Positions 42,033 to 56,727 of a stretch of DNA of 64,000 nucleotides are shown one piece after another. Each line of letters starts with the position of its first letter. Within the stretch, counting starts at the first letter, position 1. The notes beneath the pieces were generated by a model. The model was not told where the DNA came from and made no database searches. It worked only from the letters and a program-made list of their open reading frames with translations. This stretch comes from CANJBX01 sp035556735 (lineage in GTDB: Bacteria > Pseudomonadota > Alphaproteobacteria > Rhizobiales > Xanthobacteraceae): contig DATMFF010000002.1 in the NCBI GenBank assembly GCA_035556735.1, positions 372,001 to 436,000 of the forward strand. Direction: 5' to 3'. The translations under genes and the position numbers were made by a program.

Positions 42033-42956
42033 ATGTCCGCCGGACAGAAGTTCATCTCGATCGAAGGCATCAGCAAGCGCTACCCGGCGTCGGGCGGCGC
42101 CCGCACGACGGTCTTCCAGGACCTGTGGCTGAGCATGCAGCGCGGAGAGTTCACCTGCATCATCGGCCATTCCGGCTGCGGCAAGACCACCGTCCTCAAC
42201 ATCCTGGCGGGGCTCGACACGCCGACCGACGGCGCGGTGATCGTCGACAACCAGGCGATCTCCGGCCCGAGCATCGACCGCGCCGTCATCTTCCAGAGCC
42301 ATGCGCTGCTGCCCTGGCGCACGGTGTTGGGCAACGTCGCCTATGCGGTGTCGTCGAAGTGGCGCAAATATTCGCGCGCGCAGGTCGAGGCCCACGCCAA
42401 GAAGTTCATCGACCTCGTCGGCCTGTCAGGCTCCGAGCTCAAGCGGCCGGCGGAACTCTCGGGCGGCATGAAGCAGCGCGTCGGCATCGCCCGCGCGCTC
42501 TCGATCGAGCCCAAGATCCTCCTGATGGACGAGCCGTTCTCCGCGCTCGACGCGCTCACGCGCGGCACGCTGCAGGACGAGGTGCGGCGCATCTGCCAGA
42601 CCACGGGCCAGACGGTGTTCATGATCACGCACGACGTCGACGAGGCGATCTACCTCGCCGACCGCATCGTGCTGATGACCAACGGGCCGAACGCCGTGCT
42701 CGCCGAGGTGGTCGAGAACCCGCTGCCGAAGGACCGCAAGCGCACCGATTTCCACCGCCACCCGCTCTATTACGGTGTGCGCAACCACATCATCGACTTC
42801 CTGGTCACGCGCTCGAAGACCTTTTCCGCGGAGGCCAGGGATTTCGATCCGCGCAACATCAAGGTCGTGCGCCCCGGCGCGCTCGACGCCGCGGTCGTGG
42901 TGAGCGCCGACGATGACGCACCGCAGCGGATCGCCGGCGCCCAGGCCGCGCGCTGA
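42033..42956 (+). CDS. Cyanate/nitrate-type ABC transporter ATP-binding protein
   Basis: The 307-residue product is an NrtD/CynD-type ATPase: Walker A IIGHSGCGKTTVLNILAG, signature LSGGMKQRVGIARAL, Walker B ILLMDEPFSALDALTRG, and switch MITHDVDEAIYLADRI. It has a C-terminal extension of about 60 residues past the core (from about residue 245) of the type present in this family. It ends 37 bp before cynS. Confidence 0.93.
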   Translation: MSAGQKFISIEGISKRYPASGGARTTVFQDLWLSMQRGEFTCIIGHSGCGKTTVLNILAGLDTPTDGAVIVDNQAISGPSIDRAVIFQSHALLPWRTVLGNVAYAVSSKWRKYSRAQVEAHAKKFIDLVGLSGSELKRPAELSGGMKQRVGIARALSIEPKILLMDEPFSALDALTRGTLQDEVRRICQTTGQTVFMITHDVDEAIYLADRIVLMTNGPNAVLAEVVENPLPKDRKRTDFHRHPLYYGVRNHIIDFLVTRSKTFSAEARDFDPRNIKVVRPGALDAAVVVSADDDAPQRIAGAQAAR

Positions 42957-42993
42957 CCCGTTCAAGACGCAAACCTGCCACAAGGAGACAGTG

Positions 42994-43482
42994 ATGACGC
43001 GTGCGCAGCTCACCGAGAAGATCCTCGACATCAAGCGCGAGAAGGGATGGACCTGGAAGTACATCTGCGACGAGATCGGCGGCATGTCGCAGGTCCTGAT
43101 CACCGGCGCGTTGCTCGGCCACCAGAAGCTCGCCAAGCAGCAGGCGGCGAAAGCCGGCGACCTGTTCGGCCTGTCCAAGTCCGAGGTCACCCTGCTCAAC
43201 GAGTCGCCGATGCGCGGCGCCGGCACGGCCATGCCGCCGACCGATCCGCTGCTCTACCGCTTCTACGAACTGGTGATGGTCAACGGTCCCGCCTGGAAGG
43301 TCCTGATCGAGGAGGAGTTTGGCGACGGCATCATGTCGGCGATCGACTTCGACATGGCGATGGAACGCCAGGCCGATCCCAAGGGTGACCGCGTCAAGAT
43401 CACCATGTCGGGCAAGTTCCTGCCGTTCAAGTATTACGGCGCCACGGGCAACGTGCCGCAGTACGGCTACAAGGAAGAGTAG
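42994..43482 (+). CDS. cynS: Cyanase (cyanate lyase)
   Basis: CynS converts cyanate and bicarbonate to carbamate, giving ammonia and two CO2. The 162-residue product has the N-terminal helix-turn-helix-like domain and the catalytic triad Arg89, Glu92 and Ser115 (LLYRFYELVMVNGPAWKVL and GDGIMSAIDF), offset by exactly seven from E. coli Arg96/Glu99/Ser122. The start at 42994 has AAGGAG six nt upstream. It closes the transport operon, so imported cyanate is used as a nitrogen source or detoxified. Confidence 0.96.
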   Translation: MTRAQLTEKILDIKREKGWTWKYICDEIGGMSQVLITGALLGHQKLAKQQAAKAGDLFGLSKSEVTLLNESPMRGAGTAMPPTDPLLYRFYELVMVNGPAWKVLIEEEFGDGIMSAIDFDMAMERQADPKGDRVKITMSGKFLPFKYYGATGNVPQYGYKEE

Positions 43483-43529
43483 GCCGCGCACGCGAGACTC
43501 CGCGTGACGCGAGGGCCGTGCCGCGAGTC

Positions 43530-43585
43530 CACCTCTCCCCGCCGGGGAGAGGTCGCCGCGCGCAGCGCGGCGGGTGAGGGGGCGC
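43530..43585. repeat. Double-hairpin dispersed repeat after cynS
   Basis: Hairpin 1 is ACCTCTCCCC/GGGGAGAGGT (43531-43540 with 43544-43553). Hairpin 2 is CGCCGCGC/GCGCGGCG (43554-43561 with 43565-43572), followed by GGTGAGGGGGCG. It lies 48 bp after cynS and may act as a transcript end; no T run follows. The family also appears at 20313-20409 and 35865-35910. Confidence 0.82.
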
Positions 43586-43812
43586 AGAACGCTGTCGTGC
43601 GCTCTTCGTCAAAGGGGCGCGGGACTTTTCCTCGCAATTCCCACGCCGGCAGGTCCCCGGTGGACCTGATGCTTCCGCGCGCTATCAAGCGGCCGCATCA
43701 TCGGCACTGGCGTGAGACGACGTGCGGCACCCGCGCGGCGGAGCCTGCGCCTGTCCGCAGCGCGCGCTGGAATATCGCGCGCGCGTCCTTCCAAACAGGC
43801 GCGCTGCCGGAG

Positions 43813-43886
43813 TTTGGCGAAACGAACCCGAGGATGGGACTTTGGCGAAACGAACCCGACGCGGAGGACTTTGGCGAAACGAACCC
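43813..43886. repeat. Three direct 17-bp repeats TTTGGCGAAACGAACCC
   Basis: Identical 17-mers lie at 43813-43829, 43841-43857 and 43870-43886, with 28- and 29-bp periods. They read as FGETNP-type peptides in one frame, a translated pattern I have seen reported from this order. They lie in the 476-bp gap between cynS and galU. Apart from this and the double-hairpin repeat at 43530-43585, I see no gene in the gap. Confidence 0.85.
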
Positions 43887-43958
43887 AAGGCCCCGGCTAC
43901 GGCAGGCTGGCATTGAACGTCGGAAGCCTCGGCAACGGTCCGGACGATCTGTCGACAG

Positions 43959-44831
43959 CTAGCCGAGCAGCTTCTTGATCTCGTCGCGGAACGCCGGCGC
44001 GAGGTCCGGCCGGTCGAGTGCATAGGCGACGTTGGCGGTGAGGAACCCGAGCTTGGAGCCGCAGTCGTAGCTCGTGCCGTCGAACTTGAGGCCGAAGAAC
44101 GGCTGTTTCTGCGCAAGGCGGATCATGGCGTCGGTGAGCTGGATCTCGCCGCCGGCGCCGCGCTCTTGCGTGCCGAGCAGGTCGAAGATTTCCGGCTGCA
44201 GGATGTAGCGGCCGGTGATGCTCAGGTTGGACGGCGCCTTCTCGCGCGCCGGCTTCTCGACCATCCCGGTGATCTCGAACGCCTTGCCGGCGGTCTTGCC
44301 GACGCCGACGATGCCGTACATGTGCACGCGCTCCGGCGGCACTTCCTCGACGGCGATGACGTTGGCCTTGGCGCCGAGCGTGTTGTAGGCGTCGATCATC
44401 TGCGCCGTGCAGCCGCGCTGCGCCTTCACCAGCACGTCGGGCAGCAGCACGGCGAACGGCTCGTTGCCGACGATGTCGCGCGCGCACCAGACCGCGTGGC
44501 CGAGGCCGAGCGGGGCCTGCTGCCGCGTGAAGCTCGTTTCCCCGGCGCCCGGCAGGTCCTTGTCGAGCTGGTCGAGCTCGGCCTGGCGCTTCTTCTGCGC
44601 CAGGGTCGATTCCAGCTCCACCTGGTGGTCGAAATGGTCCTCGATCACGCCCTTGTTGCGCCCGGTGACGAAGACGAAATGCTCGATGCCTGCCTCGCGC
44701 GCCTCATCGACGACGTGCTGGATCAGCGGCCGGTCGACGACGGTCAGCATCTCCTTGGGCATGGCCTTGGTGGCGGGCAGGAACCGCGTTCCGAGGCCGG
44801 CGACGGGAAGGATGGCTTTGCGAATTTTCAT
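43959..44831 (-). CDS. galU: UTP-glucose-1-phosphate uridylyltransferase
   Basis: GalU makes UDP-glucose for polysaccharides and lipids. The 290-residue product has the nucleotide motif AILPVAGLGTRFLPATKAMP, PLIQHVVDEAREAGIEHFVF, QQAPLGLGHAVWCARDIVGN, and FDGTSYDCGSKLGFLTANVA. Length is standard. Its product is the substrate of Ugd at 62 kb. Confidence 0.96.
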   Translation of the reverse strand: MKIRKAILPVAGLGTRFLPATKAMPKEMLTVVDRPLIQHVVDEAREAGIEHFVFVTGRNKGVIEDHFDHQVELESTLAQKKRQAELDQLDKDLPGAGETSFTRQQAPLGLGHAVWCARDIVGNEPFAVLLPDVLVKAQRGCTAQMIDAYNTLGAKANVIAVEEVPPERVHMYGIVGVGKTAGKAFEITGMVEKPAREKAPSNLSITGRYILQPEIFDLLGTQERGAGGEIQLTDAMIRLAQKQPFFGLKFDGTSYDCGSKLGFLTANVAYALDRPDLAPAFRDEIKKLLG

Positions 44832-45021
44832 GGGGACCCGGTTGCAGGGTGTTAAGGCACCGTGGCTTCATCATTGCGCCCAATTTTGCGGAAAAAACAA
44901 GGCGATCGTTGCAGCGCGCGACACGGGCGCGGACGGCGCTTTTAAGACATTCATAACGAGATGTGACGCCCTAATGGCGGCGGGACCATCGATGACATTC
45001 AAACGGGGTGGGGCTCGTCTG

Positions 45022-46359
45022 ATGCCGCACGTGATCCGGCAGCTCGTAATCGCTGCCTCGACGTTCGCTGTATTGCCGGCCTGTGCCGACGTCACCGGCA
45101 GCGACAACCGTCTGCAGGCTTATGCGCCGGTCACCGCCAGCGCGCCTGCCAGCCTGCCGGGTTCGCGCGAGTGGAGCGGCGAGTCCGGGGCGTCCGGCCA
45201 TCCGGCCATGGAGGCGGACGCGATCCGCGCCGCCGCCGCCAATTTCCCGCAGTGCCTCGCCAATCTCTGGCCCCAGGCGGCGCGCCGCGGCATCTCGCAG
45301 CAGACCTACGTGGCGCTGACCCGCGATCTCACGCCCGACCTGCGCCTGATGGACCTGATGGATGCGCAGCCCGAATTCACCAAGGCGGTGTGGGACTATC
45401 TCGACACGCTGGTGAGCGATGCGCGCATTACCCGCGGCAAGGAGCTGCTCGCGCAGCACCGCGCCGTCTTCGATGCCGCCGAGCGCACCTACGGCGTCGA
45501 CCGCTATGTCATCGCGGCGATCTGGGGAGTCGAGACGAACTACGGCACGCTCGCCGGCGACCGTCCGGTGCTGCGTTCGACTGCGACGCTTGCCTGCGTC
45601 GGGCGCCGCCAGGCCTATTTCCGCGAGGAGTTCCTGTCGGCGCTCGAGATCGTGCAGCGCGGCGACGTTCACCCGGACCGGCTCAAGGGATCGTGGGCGG
45701 GTGCCTTTGGCGCGACCCAGTTCATGCCGACCACGTTCAAGCGCTTCGCGGTCGATGGGGATGGCGACGGCCGCCGCGATATCGTCGATTCGGTCGCCGA
45801 CATCATCTTCTCGACCGCCAGCAACCTGAAGATCGGCGGCTGGGTTGCGGGCCAGACCTGGGGTTACGAGGTCGCGGTGCCGCAGGGCTTCGACTACCTG
45901 CTGGCCGACCGCGGCAAGCAGATGACCCTGCGCGAGTGGGAGCATCTCGGACTGCGACGCGCCAACGGCAAGCCGTTCCCGCGACCCTCCGACCGCGCCT
46001 ATCTGCTGGTGCCGGCCGGCTCGCGCGGCCCGGCGTTTCTCATGCTGCAGAATTTCCGCGCCATCATGAAGTACAACCCGGCCGAGGCCTATGCGCTGGC
46101 CATCGGCCATCTCGCCGACCGCTTCCGCGGCGAGCCGCCCTTCGTGCAGCCATGGCCGCGCGACGAGCGGGTGCTCTCGCTGAACGAGCGGCTCGAGCTG
46201 CAGCAGTTGCTGGCGCAGCGCGGCTTCAATGTCGGAGAGCCGGACGGCCGGCTGGGCGCGCGCTCGCGCGTGGCGCTGCGGCAGTTCCAGGCGCGCAACG
46301 GCCTGCCCGCGGACGGTTTCGCTTCGGCCTCGATGCTCGACCGGCTGCGCTCGCGCTAG
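45022..46359 (+). CDS. Lytic murein transglycosylase (MltB family) lipoprotein with peptidoglycan-binding domain
   Basis: The product is about 445 residues, starting MPHVIRQLVIAASTFAVL with a lipobox-like LPAC, so it is probably a lipoprotein. The SLT/MltB-type domain carries the catalytic Glu in IAAIWGVETNYGTLAGD and GSWAGAFGATQFMPTTFKRF. A C-terminal peptidoglycan-binding domain has LQQLLAQRGFNVGEPDGRLG. ATG codons at 44974 and 44992 are alternatives that would precede the signal peptide. It cleaves glycan strands in the periplasm. Confidence 0.9.
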   Translation: MPHVIRQLVIAASTFAVLPACADVTGSDNRLQAYAPVTASAPASLPGSREWSGESGASGHPAMEADAIRAAAANFPQCLANLWPQAARRGISQQTYVALTRDLTPDLRLMDLMDAQPEFTKAVWDYLDTLVSDARITRGKELLAQHRAVFDAAERTYGVDRYVIAAIWGVETNYGTLAGDRPVLRSTATLACVGRRQAYFREEFLSALEIVQRGDVHPDRLKGSWAGAFGATQFMPTTFKRFAVDGDGDGRRDIVDSVADIIFSTASNLKIGGWVAGQTWGYEVAVPQGFDYLLADRGKQMTLREWEHLGLRRANGKPFPRPSDRAYLLVPAGSRGPAFLMLQNFRAIMKYNPAEAYALAIGHLADRFRGEPPFVQPWPRDERVLSLNERLELQQLLAQRGFNVGEPDGRLGARSRVALRQFQARNGLPADGFASASMLDRLRSR

Positions 46360-46494
46360 AGCCCGATCTCAAAGCCCCGGGACCTGACCGGGGAACCGCG
46401 CCGTTCGCCGGGGCGTTTTGCCTTGTAAACCCTCTCGGATTCGGGCCGATATCCACGCCTTCAAGTCGCCCCGGTCGCCATGGTAGCTTGCAGC

Positions 46495-48057
46495 ATGGGC
46501 AAAGGCAGGCATTTGACTCGTTTTGCGGCGATTGCGGCGCTCGCGGTGATGGCCGTGGGCGCGGCTCAGGCGCAGTTCTTCGACGACCGCTTCCCGTTCG
46601 AGCGGCGCGGGGGTTGGGGCGGCTTTGCGCCCCCGGCGCTGATCCCGCAGCAGCAGCCGCAGCGCGCGCCGGTCGATTATTCGCATGCCCCGTCGCCGCG
46701 CAAGTACGAGAAGAACGATCCCGCCGACGTGTCGACCGTCATGGTCGTGGGCGATTCGATGGCGGACTGGCTGGCGTTCGGCCTGGAGACGGCGTTCTCC
46801 GACTCGCCCGAGCTGGGAGTCATGCGCAAGCACCGCACGCATTCCAGCCTGATCTTCACGCCGGGGACGCGCAACCGCAGCTTCGACTGGGTGGCGCATG
46901 CCAAGGAGCTGCTCGCCAAAGAGAACCCGCAGTTCATCGTCGTGATGCTCGGCATCGCCGACCGCGAGACCATTCGCGAGCCGCGTCAGCCCGCCACTGC
47001 ACCGGCCGCCGCCCCGAAGGCGCAGCAGCGCGGCAAGCCCGCTGCCGGCGGCGACCAGGCCAAGACCGATCAGGCCAAGCCGGACGCCAAACCTGACGCC
47101 AAGCCTGACGCGAACGGCAAGCCGGCTGCGGATGATGCCGCCGAGGAGCAGGCTGCCGACGACACGCCGGAGCCGCAACGGACCGGCTCGAGTTCCCACG
47201 AATTCAAGTCGGAGCGCTGGGTGGAGCTCTACAGCCAGCGCATCGACGAGATGATCGCGGCGCTCAAGACCAAGGGCGTCCCGGTGTTCTGGGTTGGGCT
47301 GCCGCCGATCCGCGGCACGCGCTCGACCAGCGACGTGCTGTTCCTCAACGACCTCTATCGCAGCCGCGCCGAGAAGGCGGGCATCACCTACGTCGATGTC
47401 TGGGACGGCTTCGTCGACGAGGGCGGCCGCTTCGCTCAGCAGGGCCCCGATTTCGAGGGACAGACGCGCCGGCTGCGCACCAGCGACGGCGTGCACTTCA
47501 CCCAGGCCGGCGCGCGCAAGCTCGCACACTATGTCGAGAAGGAAATCCGCCGCGCCATGACGCCGACCGGGCCGATTGCCGTGCCGCTGCCGGTCGATCC
47601 CGACGCTGAGGCCGCGAAGTCCGCAACGGTGGCGCCGGACAAATCGATGCCGCGCCCGCTGGCCGGGCCCGTGATCCCGCTCAATGCGGCGGGCGAGGTC
47701 GGCGATGCCGGCGAGCTCGCCGGCGCGAGCGGGCCGAAACAGTCGCTCAACGATGCGCTCGCTTCACGTATTCTGGTTCAGGGCGATGCCCTGCCGGTGC
47801 CTGCCGGCCGCGCCGACGACACGGCCTGGCCGCGCCGTGCACCTGCGCCGGTCGACGGCGATCCCGTCGTGGCGCGCACCAACCTGCCGATGACCCCGAT
47901 GCAGGCTGAGCGTCCGAAGATCGCCGAAGCCGCGCCGCCGCCGAGCCAGGTGCGGCGCGTGCGCACGCCGCGACCCGCGGCGAGCGTGGCGCAGCGCGAC
48001 CAGCGCCGCTATCAGACGCAGTCGTCGTCGCCGTTCTTCTTCTTCTTCAATCGGTAG
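46495..48057 (+). CDS. DUF459 SGNH-family hydrolase-like exported protein
   Basis: The product is about 520 residues from MGKGRHLTRF with a signal peptide ending AAQAQ. A DUF459/SGNH fold shows block I VVGDSMADWLAFGL, block III VMLGIADR, and block V DGVHFTQAG with Asp-x-x-His. A low-complexity Ala/Lys/Pro insert with KPDA repeats (about residues 170-240) separates parts of the fold. The C-terminus ends with a run of five Phe. Family members are often cell-envelope polysaccharide acyl hydrolases. ATG at 46480 is an alternative. Confidence 0.82.
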   Translation: MGKGRHLTRFAAIAALAVMAVGAAQAQFFDDRFPFERRGGWGGFAPPALIPQQQPQRAPVDYSHAPSPRKYEKNDPADVSTVMVVGDSMADWLAFGLETAFSDSPELGVMRKHRTHSSLIFTPGTRNRSFDWVAHAKELLAKENPQFIVVMLGIADRETIREPRQPATAPAAAPKAQQRGKPAAGGDQAKTDQAKPDAKPDAKPDANGKPAADDAAEEQAADDTPEPQRTGSSSHEFKSERWVELYSQRIDEMIAALKTKGVPVFWVGLPPIRGTRSTSDVLFLNDLYRSRAEKAGITYVDVWDGFVDEGGRFAQQGPDFEGQTRRLRTSDGVHFTQAGARKLAHYVEKEIRRAMTPTGPIAVPLPVDPDAEAAKSATVAPDKSMPRPLAGPVIPLNAAGEVGDAGELAGASGPKQSLNDALASRILVQGDALPVPAGRADDTAWPRRAPAPVDGDPVVARTNLPMTPMQAERPKIAEAAPPPSQVRRVRTPRPAASVAQRDQRRYQTQSSSPFFFFFNR

Positions 48058-48104
48058 CACGCGCGGGCCGCGAATCGCGACTGCGGCAGCATCGTCGGCA
48101 GCAG

Positions 48105-48140
48105 CGTCATCGCGAGGGGCGTAGCGACGACGCAATCGGG
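48105..48140. repeat. Solo half of the CATTGCGAG-type palindromic repeat
   Basis: CGTCATCGCGAGGGGCGTAG followed by CGACGACGCAATC matches one arm of the element at 33311-33400, without the opposing arm. It lies between the convergent DUF459 gene and gltD. A decayed copy is likely. Confidence 0.6.
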
Positions 48141-48195
48141 CCGCGCTTGGCTCCGGTTGCTTCCCTCGTGCGGGTTGTTCGCAGTTGCTGCCGCG

Positions 48196-49614
<1,419 letters not shown>

Positions 49615-49706
49615 TCACCCAAGCCCTTCGACCCGAACCTACATGGCGCGGGGCGAGGCTCGCAACCGGTAGCCCCGGCGCGCCACGTCCCAGCGCTGTC
49701 ATTGAA

Positions 49707-54368
<4,662 letters not shown>

Positions 54369-54602
54369 CTTCCTCACCTCCATCGGAGAGGCCGCATTCC
54401 TCCGTGCACCGTCCCTCGCCGCCGCGCCGGAGTGCGGCGCGCGGGACGAGGGTCAGCCCTGTCGCTAGCGACGGCAGCCCCCTAGCCGTGTTTCGCCTTG
54501 CCGATCGGCCATTTCTGCACGCCGCGGCGAAGCTTGCGCGGTGCACTGTCAGGCCGGACAGGCCTCACGTCCGCGACCCAATTGCGCGGGCGTGGCCAAC
54601 TG

Positions 54603-54619
54603 GGACAGCATTGCTGTCC
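54603..54619. promoter_or_regulatory. Perfect palindrome GGACAGCA-T-TGCTGTCC upstream of gltB, candidate operator
   Basis: An 8-bp perfect inverted repeat with a single central base lies near the middle of the divergent gltB/aldolase region. It has the geometry of a homodimeric helix-turn-helix operator. It could control either gene; the regulator is unknown. Confidence 0.5.
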
Positions 54620-54630
54620 TAACTGGACCA

Positions 54631-54646
54631 TGCCAAAATTCTGCCA
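54631..54646 (-). promoter_or_regulatory. Sigma-54-like element upstream of gltB
   Basis: On the minus strand TGGCAG-N5-TGGCA keeps the invariant GG and GC of the -24/-12 promoter at correct spacing, with two departures from the consensus (G for C at the sixth base, G for the second T of TTGCA). Transcription from it would start about 250 nt before gltB, near the palindrome at 54603. This is weaker than the urt and cyn promoters. Confidence 0.3.
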
Positions 54647-54790
54647 CGGATACAAGCCGTCGGCATCGCAATTTTCACGCCCGCCGGCATTTTGTTGCGC
54701 GCCCCGCCGGTCCCGTGTTGCCTGGGACCCGCGGCATCCGGCCGGCACTGACATTGTAACTCCCACGCTCCATCACCAGGGCTTTCCCGC

Positions 54791-55843
54791 ATGAACTTCG
54801 CCAGTGACAACGCCGCCGGGGTCGCCCGCGCCATCCTCGACGCCCTGCACAGGGTGAACGAGGGCCATGTGCTCGGCTACGGCAACGACCCGGTCACGCG
54901 CGCGGTTCGGGAGCGGCTGCAGGACATTTTCGGATGCGACCTCGCGGCCTATCTGGTCGGCACCGGCACCGCGGCCAATGCGCTCGCGCTCGCGCACCTG
55001 TCGCCGCCGTGGGGCGCGGTGCTGTGTCACCGCGACGCGCACATCGCGACCAGCGAGGCGGGCGCGCCGGAATTCTTCGGCGGCGGGCTCAAGCTGGTGA
55101 CGCTCGACGGCGAGGGCGGCAAGCTCACCCCGCAGGGGCTGACCGCCGCGCTCGATGGCGCGGAGTGGGGCGGCCCGCATCACGTCACCCCGTCCGTGCT
55201 CTCACTCACCCAGGTCACCGAGGCCGGCACCATCTACCAGCCGCAGGAGATCGCGGCGCTGGCGCAGATCGCCCATGCGCGCGGCATGGCCGTGCATATG
55301 GACGGCGCGCGTTTCGCCAATGCGGTCGCTGCGCTCGGTGTCCCGCCGGCGCAGGCGAGCTGGCAGTGCGGTGTCGACGTCCTCTCGTTCGGGGCCACCA
55401 AGTGCGGCGCGATGGCCGCGGAGGCGGTGATCTTCTTCGATCCATCGCGCGCGGCCGGCATGGACGAACGCCGCAAGCGCGCCGGGCATCTGTTCTCCAA
55501 GCACCGCTTCGTCGCCGCCCAGTTCGACGCCTTCCTCGCCGGCGATCTGTGGCTCGCGCTGGCGCGCCACGCCAATGCCATGGCGGCGCGCCTCGGCAAG
55601 GGCCTGGCCGCGATCGGCATCGAACCGGTGTGGCCGGTCGAAGCCAACCTCGTGTTCGCGCTGCTGCCGGCCGAGGCCCACGCGCGGCTCGGTCATGCCG
55701 GCGCGCGCTACTACGAGATGCGCTCCCGCGCCTTGCCGCGCCAGGCTGCTCAGCCGCCCGGCGCCGTGCTGGTGCGGCTGGTGACGTCGTTTGCGACGAG
55801 CGAAGACGAGGTCGACCGTTTCGTGGCGGCGGCGGCCGGCTGA
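54791..55843 (+). CDS. Low-specificity L-threonine aldolase/beta-eliminating lyase family
   Basis: The 350-residue product is a PLP fold-type I enzyme: YLVGTGTAANALALAHLSPP, HIATSEAGAPEFFGGGLKLV, the PLP-binding Asp in MAVHMDGARFANAV, and the Schiff-base Lys in LSFGATKCGAMAAEAVIFFD. It should cleave L-threonine or L-allo-threonine to glycine and acetaldehyde. It is transcribed away from gltB. Confidence 0.9.
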   Translation: MNFASDNAAGVARAILDALHRVNEGHVLGYGNDPVTRAVRERLQDIFGCDLAAYLVGTGTAANALALAHLSPPWGAVLCHRDAHIATSEAGAPEFFGGGLKLVTLDGEGGKLTPQGLTAALDGAEWGGPHHVTPSVLSLTQVTEAGTIYQPQEIAALAQIAHARGMAVHMDGARFANAVAALGVPPAQASWQCGVDVLSFGATKCGAMAAEAVIFFDPSRAAGMDERRKRAGHLFSKHRFVAAQFDAFLAGDLWLALARHANAMAARLGKGLAAIGIEPVWPVEANLVFALLPAEAHARLGHAGARYYEMRSRALPRQAAQPPGAVLVRLVTSFATSEDEVDRFVAAAAG

Positions 55844-55936
55844 GGAACGCCCCGGCTCCGCCCCAATCGCACCATGCATTCGCCGCGGCGGGCGGGGACA
55901 AATCATCGCTGCCACAAGCATAACGGGGAGAGCTGG

Positions 55937-56644
55937 ATGACCATCTTCGCGCGCGGCGCGGCGCTCATCGCGCTTGCAGCCGCTGCCACCGCGCCCACGC
56001 TCGCGCAATCCTCCGACATCGCGCGCGCGGGCTTTCTGCCGCCGTTCGAAGCCATCACGGCGATCCGCTCGCTGGGGTTCGACCCGGCCGGCGCCCCGCG
56101 GCTGCGCGGGCCTGTCTATATCGTGCGCGCCTACGACGAGGACATTCCGGTGCGTGTCACGGTGGATGCCAGGACCGGCCGCGTGCTGACCGTCACCGAG
56201 TTGTTGCCCGGCGAGGACTTCAGCGCGCCGGCGCGCGTCGGCAGCCATCCGATTCCGCCCGGCCGCGTCGCCTCGGTTCCGGGCTATCGTCCCCCGCCCG
56301 GCTATGGCCCTCCGGTGGATGCACGTCCTGCCGCTGTGGCGCCTCTCCCCAACAGGGCGATTGCCGCGCGCACGCCCACGCCGCGCGCGCGGCCGGCGAC
56401 GGCCGCCGTCGGCAATGCGGTGGCGCCTGCTCCGCAGGCGACGGCGCCGGCAAAACCCGAGCAGGCCACGGCCTCCGCGCCGCCGCAGACCACCGGTTCA
56501 ATCCCCGAGGGCAAGCCGGGCAAGTCGATCCCAGCGCCGGTCGCGCCCAGCGCCGCCAAGCCAGGCAACAGCACGGACGAGCCGGCGGGCGAGCACGCCG
56601 CCAAGCAAGACACGCCAATGGTGCCGGTGGCGCCGCTGGAATAG
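55937..56644 (+). CDS. Exported protein with PepSY-like domain and Pro/Ala-rich tail
   Basis: The 235-residue product has a signal peptide (ALIALAAAATAPTLAQ), an N-terminal domain of about 90 residues (FEAITAIRSLGFDPAGAPRL, YIVRAYDEDIPVRVTVDART) with the shape of a PepSY-like small periplasmic domain, and then about 120 residues of Pro/Ala-rich low complexity. GGGGAGAGC precedes the ATG. The tail may span the cell wall. Function is unknown. Confidence 0.65.
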   Translation: MTIFARGAALIALAAAATAPTLAQSSDIARAGFLPPFEAITAIRSLGFDPAGAPRLRGPVYIVRAYDEDIPVRVTVDARTGRVLTVTELLPGEDFSAPARVGSHPIPPGRVASVPGYRPPPGYGPPVDARPAAVAPLPNRAIAARTPTPRARPATAAVGNAVAPAPQATAPAKPEQATASAPPQTTGSIPEGKPGKSIPAPVAPSAAKPGNSTDEPAGEHAAKQDTPMVPVAPLE

Positions 56645-56680
56645 CGCCGCGCGCGCGATCAGCGTCACGCCAAAATAAAA

Positions 56681-56703
56681 GCGCCCCGGACATGCCGGGG
56701 CGC
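56681..56703 (-). terminator. Rho-independent terminator of hsp20
   Basis: A 9-bp perfect stem GCGCCCCGG/CCGGGGCGC with a 5-nt loop is followed on the minus strand by TTTTATTTT. It lies 24 bp past the hsp20 stop. On the plus strand it may also end the preceding gene, though no T run follows there. Confidence 0.88.
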
Positions 56704-56727
56704 TCCTTCCTCTGACGGGCCGTGTCG

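Larger units (their letters stand above)
54369..54790. other. 422-bp divergent region between gltB and the threonine aldolase gene
   Basis: No gene can be supported in this stretch. It holds the palindrome at 54603-54619, a sigma-54-like element at 54631-54646 on the minus strand, and a 12-bp perfect palindrome GTCGCTAGCGAC at 54461-54472. It should contain both the gltBD and the aldolase promoters. Confidence 0.6.

Noticed and set aside
54743..54758. Sigma-54-like element before the threonine aldolase gene (CGGCAC-N5-TTGTA)
   Set aside because: It keeps GG but lacks the invariant GC of the -12 box, so RpoN recognition is unlikely.
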